From Candidatus Kryptonium thompsonii (GTDB taxonomy: Bacteria; Bacteroidota; Ignavibacteria; Kryptoniales; Kryptoniaceae), in the NCBI GenBank assembly GCA_001442925.1, contig LDXX01000005.1, forward strand, positions 124,001-188,000: 64,000 nt of DNA, read 5' to 3'. Under the pieces are notes generated by a model. The model was not told where the DNA came from. It saw only the letters and a program-made list of their open reading frames with translations, and did no database searches. Shown piece by piece: positions 7,750-17,427 of this stretch. A program made the translations under genes and the position numbers. How positions within the stretch are numbered: position 1 is the first letter of the stretch; every line of letters starts with the position of its first letter.

Positions 7750-9501
7750 TTAATCAAATCTTCTAACCTTCGCAAAATTCTTAATGCTTACATTAACATA
7801 AAATTGAAACGCAAAGCCAGACAAATTAACATTTCCAAATTTTACCTTTCTTCTTTCCTCCTTATCTCCAACTTTTCTCAAAAATGACCATTCATTACTT
7901 TTTGGCGTCGCCTGATAATATACTCTCCCACCTATATTCACATCTGGAGTTATAACAAATTCAACTCCAGACCCCGCAGTTATACCAAAGAACCACAAAC
8001 TTGGGCTTAATGCATACTTAACAGTATCCGAACCATCTGTTTTCTTAATTGAAAATTCAAAGTTTGAAAAAACTACATTCGACTCGAAAGCCAAAGCAAG
8101 CCTCCTAAAATAAAACTTTTTCATCAAACCTAACCCAAGCCAACCAAATGTAGCGTTTTTCACATCTTCCCCGAAGAACTTCGCCTTAAGTGGAATAATC
8201 CCCGCACCTCCACCTAACACAAGCCAGAGCTGCGATATTTGAGATCTAGAAACCCTACCAATGTTAAAATTCACATTAAATCTTCCAGCATACCCAAATT
8301 TGCCATGAGATATTATTTCAAGCGTATCATTATCTATTTCCCGAAGTATACCATTGCCCAATTGGCCTCTTAGCCCCAATTTAACAGCTTCAATTCCCAC
8401 AGGTGAAAGAAACCCACCGAAAACAAAATCAAAAGGAAATCTTGGCCTTTCTTCAACAAACATTCCTCTTTCTATTTTGCCCCAAAGTATACCACCAATT
8501 ATAATTTGTGCTCTGCTAAATCTTGCATCAACCTTTGTAACCCGTACAAAACCAACATTTTTGGGTTTTATTTCACCACTCGGTTCCTCAACCATTTCAA
8601 TAACATTAAACCCATCGTCAATTCCGATACCTTCTCTTCTGCCGAGCGGAAAACTTACACTATTAAACCCAACCTCGGAAATCGGTGAATATAATTTGAA
8701 AAGATTTCTCATGGTAAGTTCAAATTTAAAAGCAATTGAACTTACTGCATTCATAAATGCGGTATCCTCAGCTGCAACTATATTTCCATCCTTTATCTCA
8801 AAGATTGACTCATCCTCATCTTCAATTTCATATTCTGGTTTAACAGAATACTGATTGTCTTTAAAATTAACTCTAAAAAGTGTCAATCCACCCTGAAGGG
8901 CAACTCTCACCGCTGGAACACGCTTTTCCTTTTTATCCACAACTTTAACGATAGTATCTCGGGAAGCAAGATATTTTTTGATAAATGGAACAACTACATA
9001 TCCGGAGTTCATGATGCGTTCCACCTTTTCTGCCGAGATGCCAAGCGATTTAGCCTTTGTCGCTATAAAACTATTTCTTTCAGCCTCTGTTACAAGTGCA
9101 AGGGCTCTCATTTCCTTGTTGATGTCAAGTATTTTTATAAGCTCCGGCGCAAGATAATATTCAACATCACTTTTAAGCTCGTCCACTGATTTATACTTTT
9201 TACTTAAACAAACCCTTGCAAAATTTGAAGTTATTTCGCTTGGCAAACTCTCCCAATAAAATCTCGCCAACTTTATCTCTTTCTCAAGCAAAGAAGCAAA
9301 ATATTTCCTATTCTTTTCAGACGGCGCCCTCAACATCTCCCCAATAAGTACCACATTATCATAATAAGCAATTGTTTTGGCGAAATATTTCCCAAGAGAT
9401 GTTTCAGAGCTAACTTTTCCTAGTTCCTGTGAACTTAAATATGAAGCAACTGTGGAAAGCAAAATTAGAAGGCTCGCAAAGAAAGCTTTTAAACTTTTCA
9501 T
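7750..9501 (-). CDS. Secreted protein of unknown function with a possible C-terminal barrel
   Basis: 583 residues from the ATG at 9501, chosen because GGGAGG lies seven bases upstream and the protein then starts with a clean signal peptide (MKSLKAFFASLLILLSTVAS). Residues 25-150 are helical and charged. A middle part has VGFVRVTKVDARFSRAQII, faintly like the repeat region of FlgT-type envelope proteins, but I would not name it on that. The last 230 residues alternate hydrophobic and polar residues with many glycines (GGFLSPVGIEAVKLGLRGQ, GGGAGIIPLKAKF, ending FAFQFYVNVSI), as in an outer-membrane beta-barrel. I do not recognise the family. It stands alone between the ABC ATPase and tRNA-Phe. 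Confidence 0.75.
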   Translation of the reverse strand: MKSLKAFFASLLILLSTVASYLSSQELGKVSSETSLGKYFAKTIAYYDNVVLIGEMLRAPSEKNRKYFASLLEKEIKLARFYWESLPSEITSNFARVCLSKKYKSVDELKSDVEYYLAPELIKILDINKEMRALALVTEAERNSFIATKAKSLGISAEKVERIMNSGYVVVPFIKKYLASRDTIVKVVDKKEKRVPAVRVALQGGLTLFRVNFKDNQYSVKPEYEIEDEDESIFEIKDGNIVAAEDTAFMNAVSSIAFKFELTMRNLFKLYSPISEVGFNSVSFPLGRREGIGIDDGFNVIEMVEEPSGEIKPKNVGFVRVTKVDARFSRAQIIIGGILWGKIERGMFVEERPRFPFDFVFGGFLSPVGIEAVKLGLRGQLGNGILREIDNDTLEIISHGKFGYAGRFNVNFNIGRVSRSQISQLWLVLGGGAGIIPLKAKFFGEDVKNATFGWLGLGLMKKFYFRRLALAFESNVVFSNFEFSIKKTDGSDTVKYALSPSLWFFGITAGSGVEFVITPDVNIGGRVYYQATPKSNEWSFLRKVGDKEERRKVKFGNVNLSGFAFQFYVNVSIKNFAKVRRFD

Positions 9502-9584
9502 GAAAGAACCTCCCTTTAAGTTCTTTATCATCTAAATATAGTTAATTTTGAAATTCTTATCAATATGGAAGGCAAAAAAGGAAG

Positions 9585-9657
9585 TGGGCAGGCGCGGAAT
9601 CGAACCGCGGACACACGGCTTTTCAGGCCGTTGCTCTACCGACTGAGCTACCTGCCC
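9585..9657 (-). tRNA. tRNA-Phe (GAA)
   Basis: The reverse strand folds as a full cloverleaf: acceptor GGGCAGG/CCTGCCC, D-arm GCTC...GAGC, anticodon stem ACGGC/GCCGT with loop CTGAAAA (anticodon GAA), and T-arm CGCGG-TTCGATT-CCGCG. The discriminator base is A and CCA is not encoded. Confidence 0.97.
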
Positions 9658-9782
9658 TTAGAAATGGATGGAAAATTCATAAAAAATATAAAAAATTTTA
9701 AAAAAGAATGCAAGTCAAAATTTGGATTAACTTCACCTTCTTCTTAAATTTCACAACAAAAATTAAAACTCACTTTCAACTT

Positions 9783-10949
9783 ATGATGTTTGGCTTCGCA
9801 GTTTTTATGCTATTACTTGTCATTAGCATTCAAGTTTATCTGTGCAAAAAATTAATGTTTTATATAGAAACAACCAGATTACGAAAATTTTCAAAAGCGA
9901 TACCCTTTATCTTTCTACTTTTTAATCTTCCCACCTTGCTGTTGTTCATAAATAGAGTTGTAAAAATACAAATTGTTACAAATTCACCTTTGTTTATTTA
10001 TCCCTTTGCGATATGGCAAGGTACAACAATTTTCGTATTTATCGTGATTATGATTGCAAAGTTAATTGGTTCACTTGCAAATCCTGTATCAAAGAAACTG
10101 TTACACAACGAAACAAAATTAAATGAATCGAGACGAAAATTTTTGCGCACTGCCTTGGTTGGTGTATCAGCATACGCTTTCACTGGTTCAACAATTGGAA
10201 CGATAGCAAGAAATGACTTTAGAATTGAGAAAGTAAGAATAAAGATTCAAAATCTTCCAGAAGAGCTGAAGGGATTAACAATTGGTTTGATAAGCGATGT
10301 TCACTCTGGAATTTTTATGACTGAAGAAGATATGCAACCCTACTGTGAAGCTCTGAATTCACTTGAACCAGACTTGATTCTTATGCCCGGCGATTTCATA
10401 ACATCAGATCCAGACGAAATTTACCCGTTCATCAATGTTTTCAAAAATTTAAAATCAAAATATGGAATCTTCGCAACCCTTGGAAATCACGAATTTTTCC
10501 CAAGGCAACCCCAAAGGATAGCCAAAATAATCGAAGAAAATGGGATAAGGGTTTTAAGAAATGAAAATGAAAAAGTTGAAATTAATGGAGAAGAACTCTT
10601 CATAATTGGCATTGACGACCTTCGCTACGGTGCAGACCTTGATAAAGCGATGAAAAATGTTAAAAACGAAAAAGTTAAAATTCTTCTCTCACATAAACCT
10701 TACGACTTCCCAAGATTTGCTCAAAACCAAATACAATTGACTGTTTCAGGACATACACACGGTGGGCAAATAGTTTTTGCAAAAATTGATGATACCTACA
10801 TCACCCCATCTGCACTCGTCTCAAAATTTGTAGCAGGGCACTATAAACTTGGTAACTCACACTTATATGTCACCCGTGGTATCGGCGTTGTTGGTTTACC
10901 ACTACGATTAAACTGCCCAGCTGAAATAACACACATAACACTTGTCTAA
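9783..10949 (+). CDS. Membrane-anchored metallophosphoesterase, YkuE-like
   Basis: About 388 residues from the ATG pair at 9783. Three or four N-terminal hydrophobic segments are followed by SRRKFLRTALVGVSAY, a twin-arginine-like motif with a further hydrophobic stretch, then a calcineurin-like phosphoesterase domain. Metal ligands are visible in order: SDVHSG, GDFITSD, GNHEFF, LSHKP and SGHTHGGQ. The C-terminus (VTRGIGVVGLPLRLNCPAEIT) matches the YkuE-type branch, some members of which act on UDP-sugar or lipid substrates; the substrate here is unknown. The domain probably faces the periplasm. The frame is open from 9708, but the earlier start would add a less likely leader. Confidence 0.85.
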   Translation: MMFGFAVFMLLLVISIQVYLCKKLMFYIETTRLRKFSKAIPFIFLLFNLPTLLLFINRVVKIQIVTNSPLFIYPFAIWQGTTIFVFIVIMIAKLIGSLANPVSKKLLHNETKLNESRRKFLRTALVGVSAYAFTGSTIGTIARNDFRIEKVRIKIQNLPEELKGLTIGLISDVHSGIFMTEEDMQPYCEALNSLEPDLILMPGDFITSDPDEIYPFINVFKNLKSKYGIFATLGNHEFFPRQPQRIAKIIEENGIRVLRNENEKVEINGEELFIIGIDDLRYGADLDKAMKNVKNEKVKILLSHKPYDFPRFAQNQIQLTVSGHTHGGQIVFAKIDDTYITPSALVSKFVAGHYKLGNSHLYVTRGIGVVGLPLRLNCPAEITHITLV

Positions 10950-10954
10950 TTAAA

Positions 10955-10973
10955 GGGGCACATAGCGTGCCCC
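10955..10973. terminator. Hairpin between convergent genes, possible terminator
   Basis: GGGGCAC (10955-10961) pairs with GTGCCCC (10967-10973) around a five-base loop. It sits in the 33-base gap between the phosphoesterase stop and the histone-like gene stop. There is no T run on the forward strand and only TTTAATTA on the reverse, so it may be a weak or bidirectional terminator. Confidence 0.55.
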
Positions 10974-10982
10974 CCAGATATT

Positions 10983-11198
10983 TTATTCGCCAGAGCCTTC
11001 GGCTTTTTTCTTCGCGGATTTTTTCTCTTGCTTGATCTGTTGTATCTCAATTCTCACTTCCTGAGCAAGCTTTCTAAGCTCCTGCATCTTTTTTCTTAAA
11101 CGAGTTCCAGCTGACATTACGCCTTTCTCATAAAACTTCCTAAAATCATCTTCAAGCGAATTAACAAATTCCTGAAGTTGCTGAAATCTGTGATGCAT
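10983..11198 (-). CDS. Small histone H1-like (Hc1-family) DNA-binding protein
   Basis: A 71-residue protein. FQQLQEFVNSLEDDFRKFYE, AGTRLRKKMQELRKLAQEVR and the Lys/Ala-rich tail KQEKKSAKKKAEG match the short Hc1-like (PF07432) proteins common in Bacteroidota and Chlorobi. It is predicted to be mostly helical, with a basic unstructured tail, and presumably binds or compacts DNA. A clear GGAGG lies ahead of the ATG. It follows the deoxyhypusine-synthase-like gene by 45 bases on the same strand, so the two may share a transcript. Confidence 0.85.
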   Translation of the reverse strand: MHHRFQQLQEFVNSLEDDFRKFYEKGVMSAGTRLRKKMQELRKLAQEVRIEIQQIKQEKKSAKKKAEGSGE

Positions 11199-11242
11199 TT
11201 TAACCTCCGTTTTTAAGTTTTTAATCCGAGTTGCAAAAAGGC

Positions 11243-12352
11243 TTATATTTTTATTTTCCCTTTTGAAACCGCCTTTAAATGTGCATTTTTCAAATTTTCA
11301 ACCAGCTCATTAATTTTATAGTAAAGTTTTTTGTGTTTCCTTGGCTTTCTTTTCGCAAGAGCATAAGAAGTAAGTATCGGCATCGCTATTGTTGAATCAG
11401 TATAGCACACAACAGCATCTGGCAATTTATCAGGATCAACCTTACCCCAGCTCACAGCTTCAGAAGGAGTTGCCCCCGACAAACCACCTGTATCAGGTCT
11501 TGCATCGGTAATTTGAAGAAAATAATCATGCCCTTTTTCATCTATCCCAAGCACTTCTTGAATTTGTGGCTCTGTTTGAAGCAGAAAGTTCTTTGGTGAG
11601 CCACCGCCGAAAATTAAAACAGCACTCTTACCACCAGTTGATTTTGCCCAATAAACGATTGCCGCTGTCTCGTTAACATCTTTGGTAATATCAATCTTAA
11701 TTTTATATCCATTTAAAGCCATAGCGGAAATATTCATTCCAATTGAACTATCCCCAGGTGAAGAAACATAAACTGGAACACCGTATTCATAGGCTGCCGA
11801 AAGAATACTCATATCCTTAATTCCAAGCACTTTTTCCCTCTCCCGAACATATTTTCCAAGCAAGTAATGAAATTCAGCTGTGCTCATTTCCTTTTGAAAT
11901 TCTGGCTGTTTTAAAACTTCCCTTATAAATTCATCCGTTGATAGCAAAACCTTGTAATCAAACAAAATATCATAAATTCTTATAACCCCTTCCTTCCTTA
12001 GAATCCTATCATCAACAAAAGGAGTCCCACGGTGAAGGTTATGCCCTATTGAAAAATGTATATCATGATACAAATTTGCCCCTGTTGAAACAATCCAATC
12101 AACAAAACCAGCTTTTATAAGTGGAACTATACAACTTCCCCCAAGCCCTGCTGGCGTCAAAGCACCCGTTAAACTCATACCAACCGTTACATCATTTTGG
12201 AGCATTTTTTCAACGAACAATTGGCAAGCTTCCCTCAAACGCCCCGCATTATATGCTTGGAAATATTCATCTACAAGCTTTGTAACCCGTATATCTGCCT
12301 CAATAGGCTTTCGATTGATCGGTTTACCAGAAAGCAGATGCTTTTTCTTCAA
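11243..12352 (-). CDS. Deoxyhypusine synthase-like enzyme (possibly homospermidine synthase)
   Basis: About 369 residues from a TTG at 12352 that has a purine-rich GAGG just upstream; the frame is open further, to a TTG at 12418 with no such site. [27 protein letters not shown] and [12 protein letters not shown] are NAD- and spermidine-site segments of the family. [12 protein letters not shown] keeps the catalytic lysine of eukaryotic deoxyhypusine synthase (about residue 300). Bacteria lack eIF5A, and characterised bacterial relatives make homospermidine or act on other polyamine acceptors, so this is probably a polyamine-transferring enzyme. It lies next to a histone-like gene, and a polyamine binding protein is encoded elsewhere in the window. 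Confidence 0.88.
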   Translation of the reverse strand: MKKKHLLSGKPINRKPIEADIRVTKLVDEYFQAYNAGRLREACQLFVEKMLQNDVTVGMSLTGALTPAGLGGSCIVPLIKAGFVDWIVSTGANLYHDIHFSIGHNLHRGTPFVDDRILRKEGVIRIYDILFDYKVLLSTDEFIREVLKQPEFQKEMSTAEFHYLLGKYVREREKVLGIKDMSILSAAYEYGVPVYVSSPGDSSIGMNISAMALNGYKIKIDITKDVNETAAIVYWAKSTGGKSAVLIFGGGSPKNFLLQTEPQIQEVLGIDEKGHDYFLQITDARPDTGGLSGATPSEAVSWGKVDPDKLPDAVVCYTDSTIAMPILTSYALAKRKPRKHKKLYYKINELVENLKNAHLKAVSKGKIKI

Positions 12353-12472
12353 CCTCACCTCATTTTTTTCGTTTTTTATAACTGTCTTGAATTTTAAAAA
12401 ATTTTCAAAATAAAGCAAATTTTAAAGCTCATACCCTAAACTTCCATAGAAAATTTGGCATGATTTTTGAGC

Positions 12473-13816
12473 TTATCTAAAGCTCCCCCTAAAATCAAGT
12501 ATGAATTGCCCTTTACCAGCATCATTCTTTGCAAATTCAACGCTTAAGATCAAATCATACGGCAAAATAAAATTCAAACCAACGCCATAACCCTTCCAGT
12601 AGTTCAATTTAAAAAATTTCTCATTGTTAAACCATGTCCTTCCTATATCCCCAAAGATTGCAAAATCAAGCCCAAATCTTAAAATTGAAAACTCCTCAAG
12701 CGGAGCTTTCCATTTAAAAAATTTTTGTTTTACAACAGGAATTCTATATTCAACTGTCCCACCGAATATATTTTCCCCCTCTGAAACTTTATTAAAATAA
12801 CCCCTTAACCTTTCCTCGTATCCAAAATAATAATGTGAATAAATGGGAATCTTTCGTCCGAACGAGTTTAAAACAAAAAATCTCCCAGCAATTAATCCCA
12901 CCCACACCTTACGATACCCTTGAAACTCCATACCACTCTGAACAAAAAAAGCGTCATTATAATTTAAAAGTCGATTTAATTTGAAGGCAAAATTAAACAA
13001 AACACCAACATTTGGATAAACTGGAATATCCCTTGTATCATATCTAAAACCAGAACCAATGACCAAAATTTTATCATTTCCAGATGGTGAAATAGTTTTT
13101 AAATGAACGAAATCACCTGTGACCCTTATATTTTTGAATCCAGCACTTGCCCACAGCTTTTTATAAAGCCCAAACCTCTTCCCGAATAAAAAATTAAAGA
13201 CAAAATTATCCTCATGAAATAGCCCGCTCTCATCAATCAACATTTGGCTCCTACTTCTAACCCGTTGATAGTATGCTTCAATTGAATAAAACCAATATTT
13301 GCTACCAAGAATCCACGGATTTAAATACTCTATCCCAATCCATGGATCATAACCAAGCGCAAAACTTAATACTAACTTTTCGTTCCTGCCCCTAAAATTT
13401 GAATGAAGAAAACCAGCACCGTAATATAACTTTTTTAAATCTCTATCCCTCCATCCAAAAATAGGAAACAACCATATATACCATCTCTCGTTGACCCATA
13501 CATAAACATCTACGCTATCACTCCCAGTCGAATCCCTCTCAAACCATATTTTAACTTTGTTAAAAAGACCAGTCCCGTAAACTCTATTCTCGTTATATTC
13601 AATTTTAGAGGTATCAAACTCTGAACCCACACTGAAACTTAATTCCCTTGCAATGATCTCGCTTTTCGTCTTTTCATTTCCAATAAAAACAACTTTTCTA
13701 ACGATAAACTTATCCTGCATTTTAAATCCTTCATCAGACAACAGGGAATTTACCAGCGTGAAGCTCAGAAGCAAAAATTTTAAAATTTTAGGTTTCAATT
13801 GTTGCAATGAAAGCAT
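12473..13816 (-). CDS. Omp85/BamA-superfamily outer-membrane protein with one POTRA-like domain
   Basis: About 447 residues. After a signal peptide there is a single POTRA-like domain (roughly residues 38-110: FIVRKVVFIGNEKTKSEIIA through YGTGLFNKVKIWF), then a 16-strand-type barrel. YEERLRGYF, about 130 residues from the end, fits the (V/I)RGY motif of loop 6 in Omp85 proteins. BamA has five POTRAs and TamA three, so this is a short accessory member, perhaps a partner of a lipid or surface-protein export system. The start is either the ATG at 13816 or the GTG at 13822. It ends about 120 bases before the deoxyhypusine-synthase-like gene. Confidence 0.85.
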   Translation of the reverse strand: MLSLQQLKPKILKFLLLSFTLVNSLLSDEGFKMQDKFIVRKVVFIGNEKTKSEIIARELSFSVGSEFDTSKIEYNENRVYGTGLFNKVKIWFERDSTGSDSVDVYVWVNERWYIWLFPIFGWRDRDLKKLYYGAGFLHSNFRGRNEKLVLSFALGYDPWIGIEYLNPWILGSKYWFYSIEAYYQRVRSRSQMLIDESGLFHEDNFVFNFLFGKRFGLYKKLWASAGFKNIRVTGDFVHLKTISPSGNDKILVIGSGFRYDTRDIPVYPNVGVLFNFAFKLNRLLNYNDAFFVQSGMEFQGYRKVWVGLIAGRFFVLNSFGRKIPIYSHYYFGYEERLRGYFNKVSEGENIFGGTVEYRIPVVKQKFFKWKAPLEEFSILRFGLDFAIFGDIGRTWFNNEKFFKLNYWKGYGVGLNFILPYDLILSVEFAKNDAGKGQFILDFRGSFR

Positions 13817-13910
13817 AAGCACACTTTTATTTATCGCAAAAAGATCCCGCTTCTATCAAAACTTGAAATTAAATACTTTTTTGCCTATATTTATAATTGC
13901 CAACCAAGCT

Positions 13911-13982
13911 TGCCCCGTGGTGTAACTGGCAACACGCCTGACTCTGGATCAGGTAATCGAGGTTCGAATCCTCGCGGGGCAG
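13911..13982 (+). tRNA. tRNA-Gln (CTG)
   Basis: Cloverleaf with acceptor TGCCCCG/CGGGGCA, D-arm TGTAACTGGCAACA, anticodon stem CCTGA/TCAGG with loop CTCTGGA (anticodon CTG), and T-arm with GGTTCGAATCC. Discriminator G, CCA not encoded. It ends five bases before the stop of the convergent ilvE gene. Confidence 0.96.
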
Positions 13983-13987
13983 CTTCC

Positions 13988-14908
13988 TTATTCAACCCAT
14001 GTCAACCAGCCGTAAGGATCGTTCCCATTTCTAATAATGTCAAAGAAAACATTTTGTATATTTCTCGTTATCTCACCTGGCGCGCCACAACCTATTTTTA
14101 TTTTATCCACGCTTCTTACAGGAGTTATTTCAGTTGCTGTGCCCGTCAGGAAAATTTCATCAGCAATGTAAAGCATTTCCCTAGGTATCAATGTTTCCTT
14201 AACCTCATAGCCAAGGTCCTTTGCAATTTGAATCACAGACATTCTAGTTATCCCGGGTAAAATTCCCGTTGAAATAAGGGGCGTGTAAATAACTCCATCT
14301 TTAATGATAAAAATATTTTCACCGCTTCCCTCGCTTATGAAACCGTTGTAGTCAAGCGCGATTCCCTCAGCATAACCATTAACTAACGCTTCCATTTTGA
14401 TAAGCTGTGAATTCATATAGTTTGCCCCAACTTTTGCCATCATTGGAAGTGTATCAGGAGCAGGTCTTCGCCAGGTTGAGACGCACACATCAACGCCCTT
14501 TTCCACCGAATCTTTGCCGAGATATTCACCCCATTTCCAAGCAGCAATTACAACATCAATTGGGCAGTTCATCGGATTAACGCCGAGCTCATAATAACCG
14601 CGGAAAACAATCGGCCTTATATAACACTCGTCTAATCCATTAACTTTTATAAGCTCTAAGGTTGCCTTTGTCAGCTCGTCAATTGTATATGGGATTTCGG
14701 CGCGATAAATTTTAACGGAATCATATAACCGCTTTAAGTGCTCTTTAAGCCGAAAAACCGCGGAACCCTTCTTTGTATGATAGCATCTTATCCCTTCAAA
14801 CCAGCTTGTTCCATAGTGAATGACATGTGAAAGAACATGAATTTTTGCATCATCCCAGTTTACAAGTTTTCCATTCATCCAAATTTTCTCTACTTTTGGT
14901 AGAGGCAT
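13988..14908 (-). CDS. ilvE: Branched-chain amino-acid aminotransferase
   Basis: About 306 residues from the ATG at 14908, four bases after the upstream stop; a longer frame inside the acetyltransferase gene is unlikely to be used. [26 protein letters not shown] and [15 protein letters not shown] are fold-IV aminotransferase signatures. The PLP lysine is in MMAKVGANY (about residue 157), and [14 protein letters not shown] and [10 protein letters not shown] bind the cofactor phosphate. It interconverts Leu/Ile/Val and their keto acids. It is the last gene of a three-gene unit with serine palmitoyltransferase and a GNAT enzyme, which suggests a link to branched-chain lipid precursors, although it may also be the general enzyme. 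Confidence 0.94.
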   Translation of the reverse strand: MPLPKVEKIWMNGKLVNWDDAKIHVLSHVIHYGTSWFEGIRCYHTKKGSAVFRLKEHLKRLYDSVKIYRAEIPYTIDELTKATLELIKVNGLDECYIRPIVFRGYYELGVNPMNCPIDVVIAAWKWGEYLGKDSVEKGVDVCVSTWRRPAPDTLPMMAKVGANYMNSQLIKMEALVNGYAEGIALDYNGFISEGSGENIFIIKDGVIYTPLISTGILPGITRMSVIQIAKDLGYEVKETLIPREMLYIADEIFLTGTATEITPVRSVDKIKIGCGAPGEITRNIQNVFFDIIRNGNDPYGWLTWVE

Positions 14909-14912
14909 AGTT

Positions 14913-16040
14913 TTACCCAAGTTTTTTTGTGTAAATTCGATATTTTTTGTAAGGAACAGAACCGATATTTTCAGCAACTCTTTTCATTGGTTCATTATCC
15001 TCAAGAACCCAACCAAGTTCAGCCTCTGAATAACCTTTTGCTATTCCATTTTTAATTGTGTAATAATAAAACGCAGCATCTATCCCCGAAAGACGATATT
15101 CATGAATTAACCCCATTATTAAAACGCGGATCATAGTTATTTTTTTCATATTTCTCATTAACTTGAAAATACCAAACGGCAATAATCTACCGTTTAAGCC
15201 TTTCAGAGCTTGATTTATATCAGGGACCGAGAGTGAGAATCCAATCGGCTTCCCATCAACTTCAGCAAACAAAGCGATTTCTGGAATAACAATTTGTTTT
15301 AATCCTTTAGCGATGTGGTTTATTTCATCGTCTGTAAGTGGTACAAAGCCCCAATTTTTGCTCCAAGCGTTGTTGTAAATTTCTTTAACTTTTTTAACTT
15401 CCTCGTCGAAATTTTTTAAATCAACAGGTCTAATTGTCGCATTCCTTCTTTTCAAAACAAGTTCCACGCCATGCTCAAGCCTTTGCATAACTTTTGGCGT
15501 TAACATCTCCTGTGAAATGTAGTATGAATACAGATCCCTCGCTTTCTCAAACCCGTAACTTTCGCAAAGCTTGGGATAATACTCGTAATTATACGGCATC
15601 ATAATACATGGAGACTTATCAAAGCCATCAATTAAAATTCCACATGAATCGTTTGTGGATGGGTTAACAGGTCCCCTTATTTCATCAAGCCCCTTTCGCC
15701 TTGCCCAATTTTCAACGGTTTCAAAAAGTTTAAACGCTACATCTTTATCATCCACACAGTCAAAAAATCCAAAAAATCCGATGTTTTCATTATGAAACTT
15801 ATTATGGTTATGGTTTAAAATCGCTGCGATTCTTCCGACAACTTGACCATCCTTGTAAGCTAAATAAAACTCAGCTTCACTATGCTTGTAAAAAGGATTT
15901 CGTTTAACATCAACAAGGTCTTTCTGCTCGATTAGAAGCGGGGGGACCCAATACGGATGATTTTTGTAAAGATGATAAGGAAATTTAATAAAACTGGAAA
16001 GCTCAGCACGGGATAATGCCCGGCGAATTTCAATAGCCAT
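14913..16040 (-). CDS. GNAT-superfamily N-acyltransferase, candidate lipid (ceramide-type) acyltransferase
   Basis: A 375-residue cytoplasmic protein with two GNAT-like halves. [58 protein letters not shown] and [19 protein letters not shown] are typical of a large, poorly characterised GNAT family. AAAGGTAA precedes the ATG. It lies 19 bases after serine palmitoyltransferase and 4 bases before ilvE, so the three are almost certainly co-transcribed. The bacterial ceramide synthase of Caulobacter is also an acyl-CoA N-acyltransferase-type protein, so acylation of the sphingoid amine is a reasonable guess from context. The fold is secure, the substrate is not. Confidence 0.8.
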   Translation of the reverse strand: MAIEIRRALSRAELSSFIKFPYHLYKNHPYWVPPLLIEQKDLVDVKRNPFYKHSEAEFYLAYKDGQVVGRIAAILNHNHNKFHNENIGFFGFFDCVDDKDVAFKLFETVENWARRKGLDEIRGPVNPSTNDSCGILIDGFDKSPCIMMPYNYEYYPKLCESYGFEKARDLYSYYISQEMLTPKVMQRLEHGVELVLKRRNATIRPVDLKNFDEEVKKVKEIYNNAWSKNWGFVPLTDDEINHIAKGLKQIVIPEIALFAEVDGKPIGFSLSVPDINQALKGLNGRLLPFGIFKLMRNMKKITMIRVLIMGLIHEYRLSGIDAAFYYYTIKNGIAKGYSEAELGWVLEDNEPMKRVAENIGSVPYKKYRIYTKKLG

Positions 16041-16059
16041 TTGCGTTACCTTTTATTTT

Positions 16060-17259
16060 TTAATCAATTAACCCAAGTTCCTTGCCAACTTTCTCAAACT
16101 TCTCAAGCACTACATCAAGGTGCTTATCTTCATGAGTTGCCATGAAACTTAATCTTAATAATTGCATTCCTTGTGGAACCGCCGGGCTTATAACAGCGTT
16201 TACAAAAACTCCGTTATCAAAAAGTCTACGCCAGAATTTAAATGTCAATAAATCATCACCTATGACAACCGGAACGATCGGCGTTTGCCCATCAAGGACA
16301 TTAAAGCCAAGGTTCTTTAAACCCTGTCTAACTTTATTGGCATTATAGTGCAACCTTTCTATTCGTTCCGGCTCAGATTTTATTATTTCAAGTGCCTTTA
16401 AAACTGAAGCGACCTGCGCCGGTGTCATACTTGCGCTAAAAATCAATGCAGGTGAATGATGTTTAATGTAATCGATCACCGGCTTCTCACCAGCTATAAA
16501 TCCACCAAGCGATGCAAAACTCTTGCTAAATGTCCCCATGATTATATCAACTTGATCATCAAGCCCAAAATGGTTCGCTGTCCCACGACCACCCTTGCCA
16601 AGAACCCCGAGACCATGTGCATCGTCAAGCATTATCCTCGCATTATAAGTTCTTGCAATTCTGACAAGTTCAGGCAAATTCACAATATTTCCACTCATGC
16701 TGAAGACCCCATCAGTTACAATCAATTTACCAGCTTCAAGAGGTAATTTTGAAATCACCTCTTCAAGATGTTTCATATCGTTATGCCTATACCTTACAAG
16801 GACATCGCCACCCCACAAACCCTTTGAAATAAGTGTTCCCTGAACTATGCTTGCGTGGTTATCCTTGTCAGAAATGACATACTCATCTTTACCGATTAAC
16901 GGGACAATAGCCCCTTGATTCGTTTGAAATCCAGTGCTAAACAAAAGCGCTGCTTCTTTTCCAACAAACTCTGCAAGTTGTTCCTCAAGTTTAACATGAA
17001 TGTCCAAGGTACCGTTTAAATATCTTGACCCCGAACATCCAGTCCCATATTTTTTAATCGCTTCAATTGCTGCCTCCTTAACACGGGGATCAGTTGTAAG
17101 ACCAAGGTAGTTATTCGATCCTGCCATGACTATCTCTCGCCCATCCATCTTAACAATAGGTCCATAATTCTCATAAATGGGCTGAAAGTAAGGATAAAGT
17201 CCCATTGCTTTCACTTCCTCGTGCTTCTTGAAGGCATAGCACTTATCGAACAGGTCCAA
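16060..17259 (-). CDS. Serine palmitoyltransferase-like alpha-oxoamine synthase
   Basis: About 399 residues from a TTG at 17259, chosen because AAGGAGGAGG stands six bases before it; a TTG upstream at 17289 would put this site inside the gene. PLP-dependent alpha-oxoamine synthase: [65 protein letters not shown], and PLP lysine in [13 protein letters not shown] (about residue 245). The opening [10 protein letters not shown] and the GSRYLNGT form resemble bacterial serine palmitoyltransferase more than BioF or Kbl, but these families are close. It would condense serine with acyl-CoA to 3-ketosphinganine, the first step of sphingolipid synthesis. First gene of the unit with the GNAT enzyme and ilvE. 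Confidence 0.85.
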   Translation of the reverse strand: MDLFDKCYAFKKHEEVKAMGLYPYFQPIYENYGPIVKMDGREIVMAGSNNYLGLTTDPRVKEAAIEAIKKYGTGCSGSRYLNGTLDIHVKLEEQLAEFVGKEAALLFSTGFQTNQGAIVPLIGKDEYVISDKDNHASIVQGTLISKGLWGGDVLVRYRHNDMKHLEEVISKLPLEAGKLIVTDGVFSMSGNIVNLPELVRIARTYNARIMLDDAHGLGVLGKGGRGTANHFGLDDQVDIIMGTFSKSFASLGGFIAGEKPVIDYIKHHSPALIFSASMTPAQVASVLKALEIIKSEPERIERLHYNANKVRQGLKNLGFNVLDGQTPIVPVVIGDDLLTFKFWRRLFDNGVFVNAVISPAVPQGMQLLRLSFMATHEDKHLDVVLEKFEKVGKELGLID

Positions 17260-17427
17260 TTTAAACCTCCTCCTTAAATTTTTGATCAAACTTTATTTCT
17301 AATATAAACCAAATAGTTCAAAAAGTCAATCGCTTTTTAAGCATATTTGCGCAAAAGATTAAATCAGTTTGATTTTGTCTTTTTCATTTCTTAAAATACT
17401 AAAAAGCTAAATAAGCTTTGAACAGCC

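Noticed and set aside
8354-8854. Long forward-strand open frames opposite the secreted protein and opposite the sugar-locus genes
   Set aside because: Their protein sequences are low in recognisable motifs, rich in Ser/Pro/Thr, and lie antisense to genes with signal peptides and clear family features.
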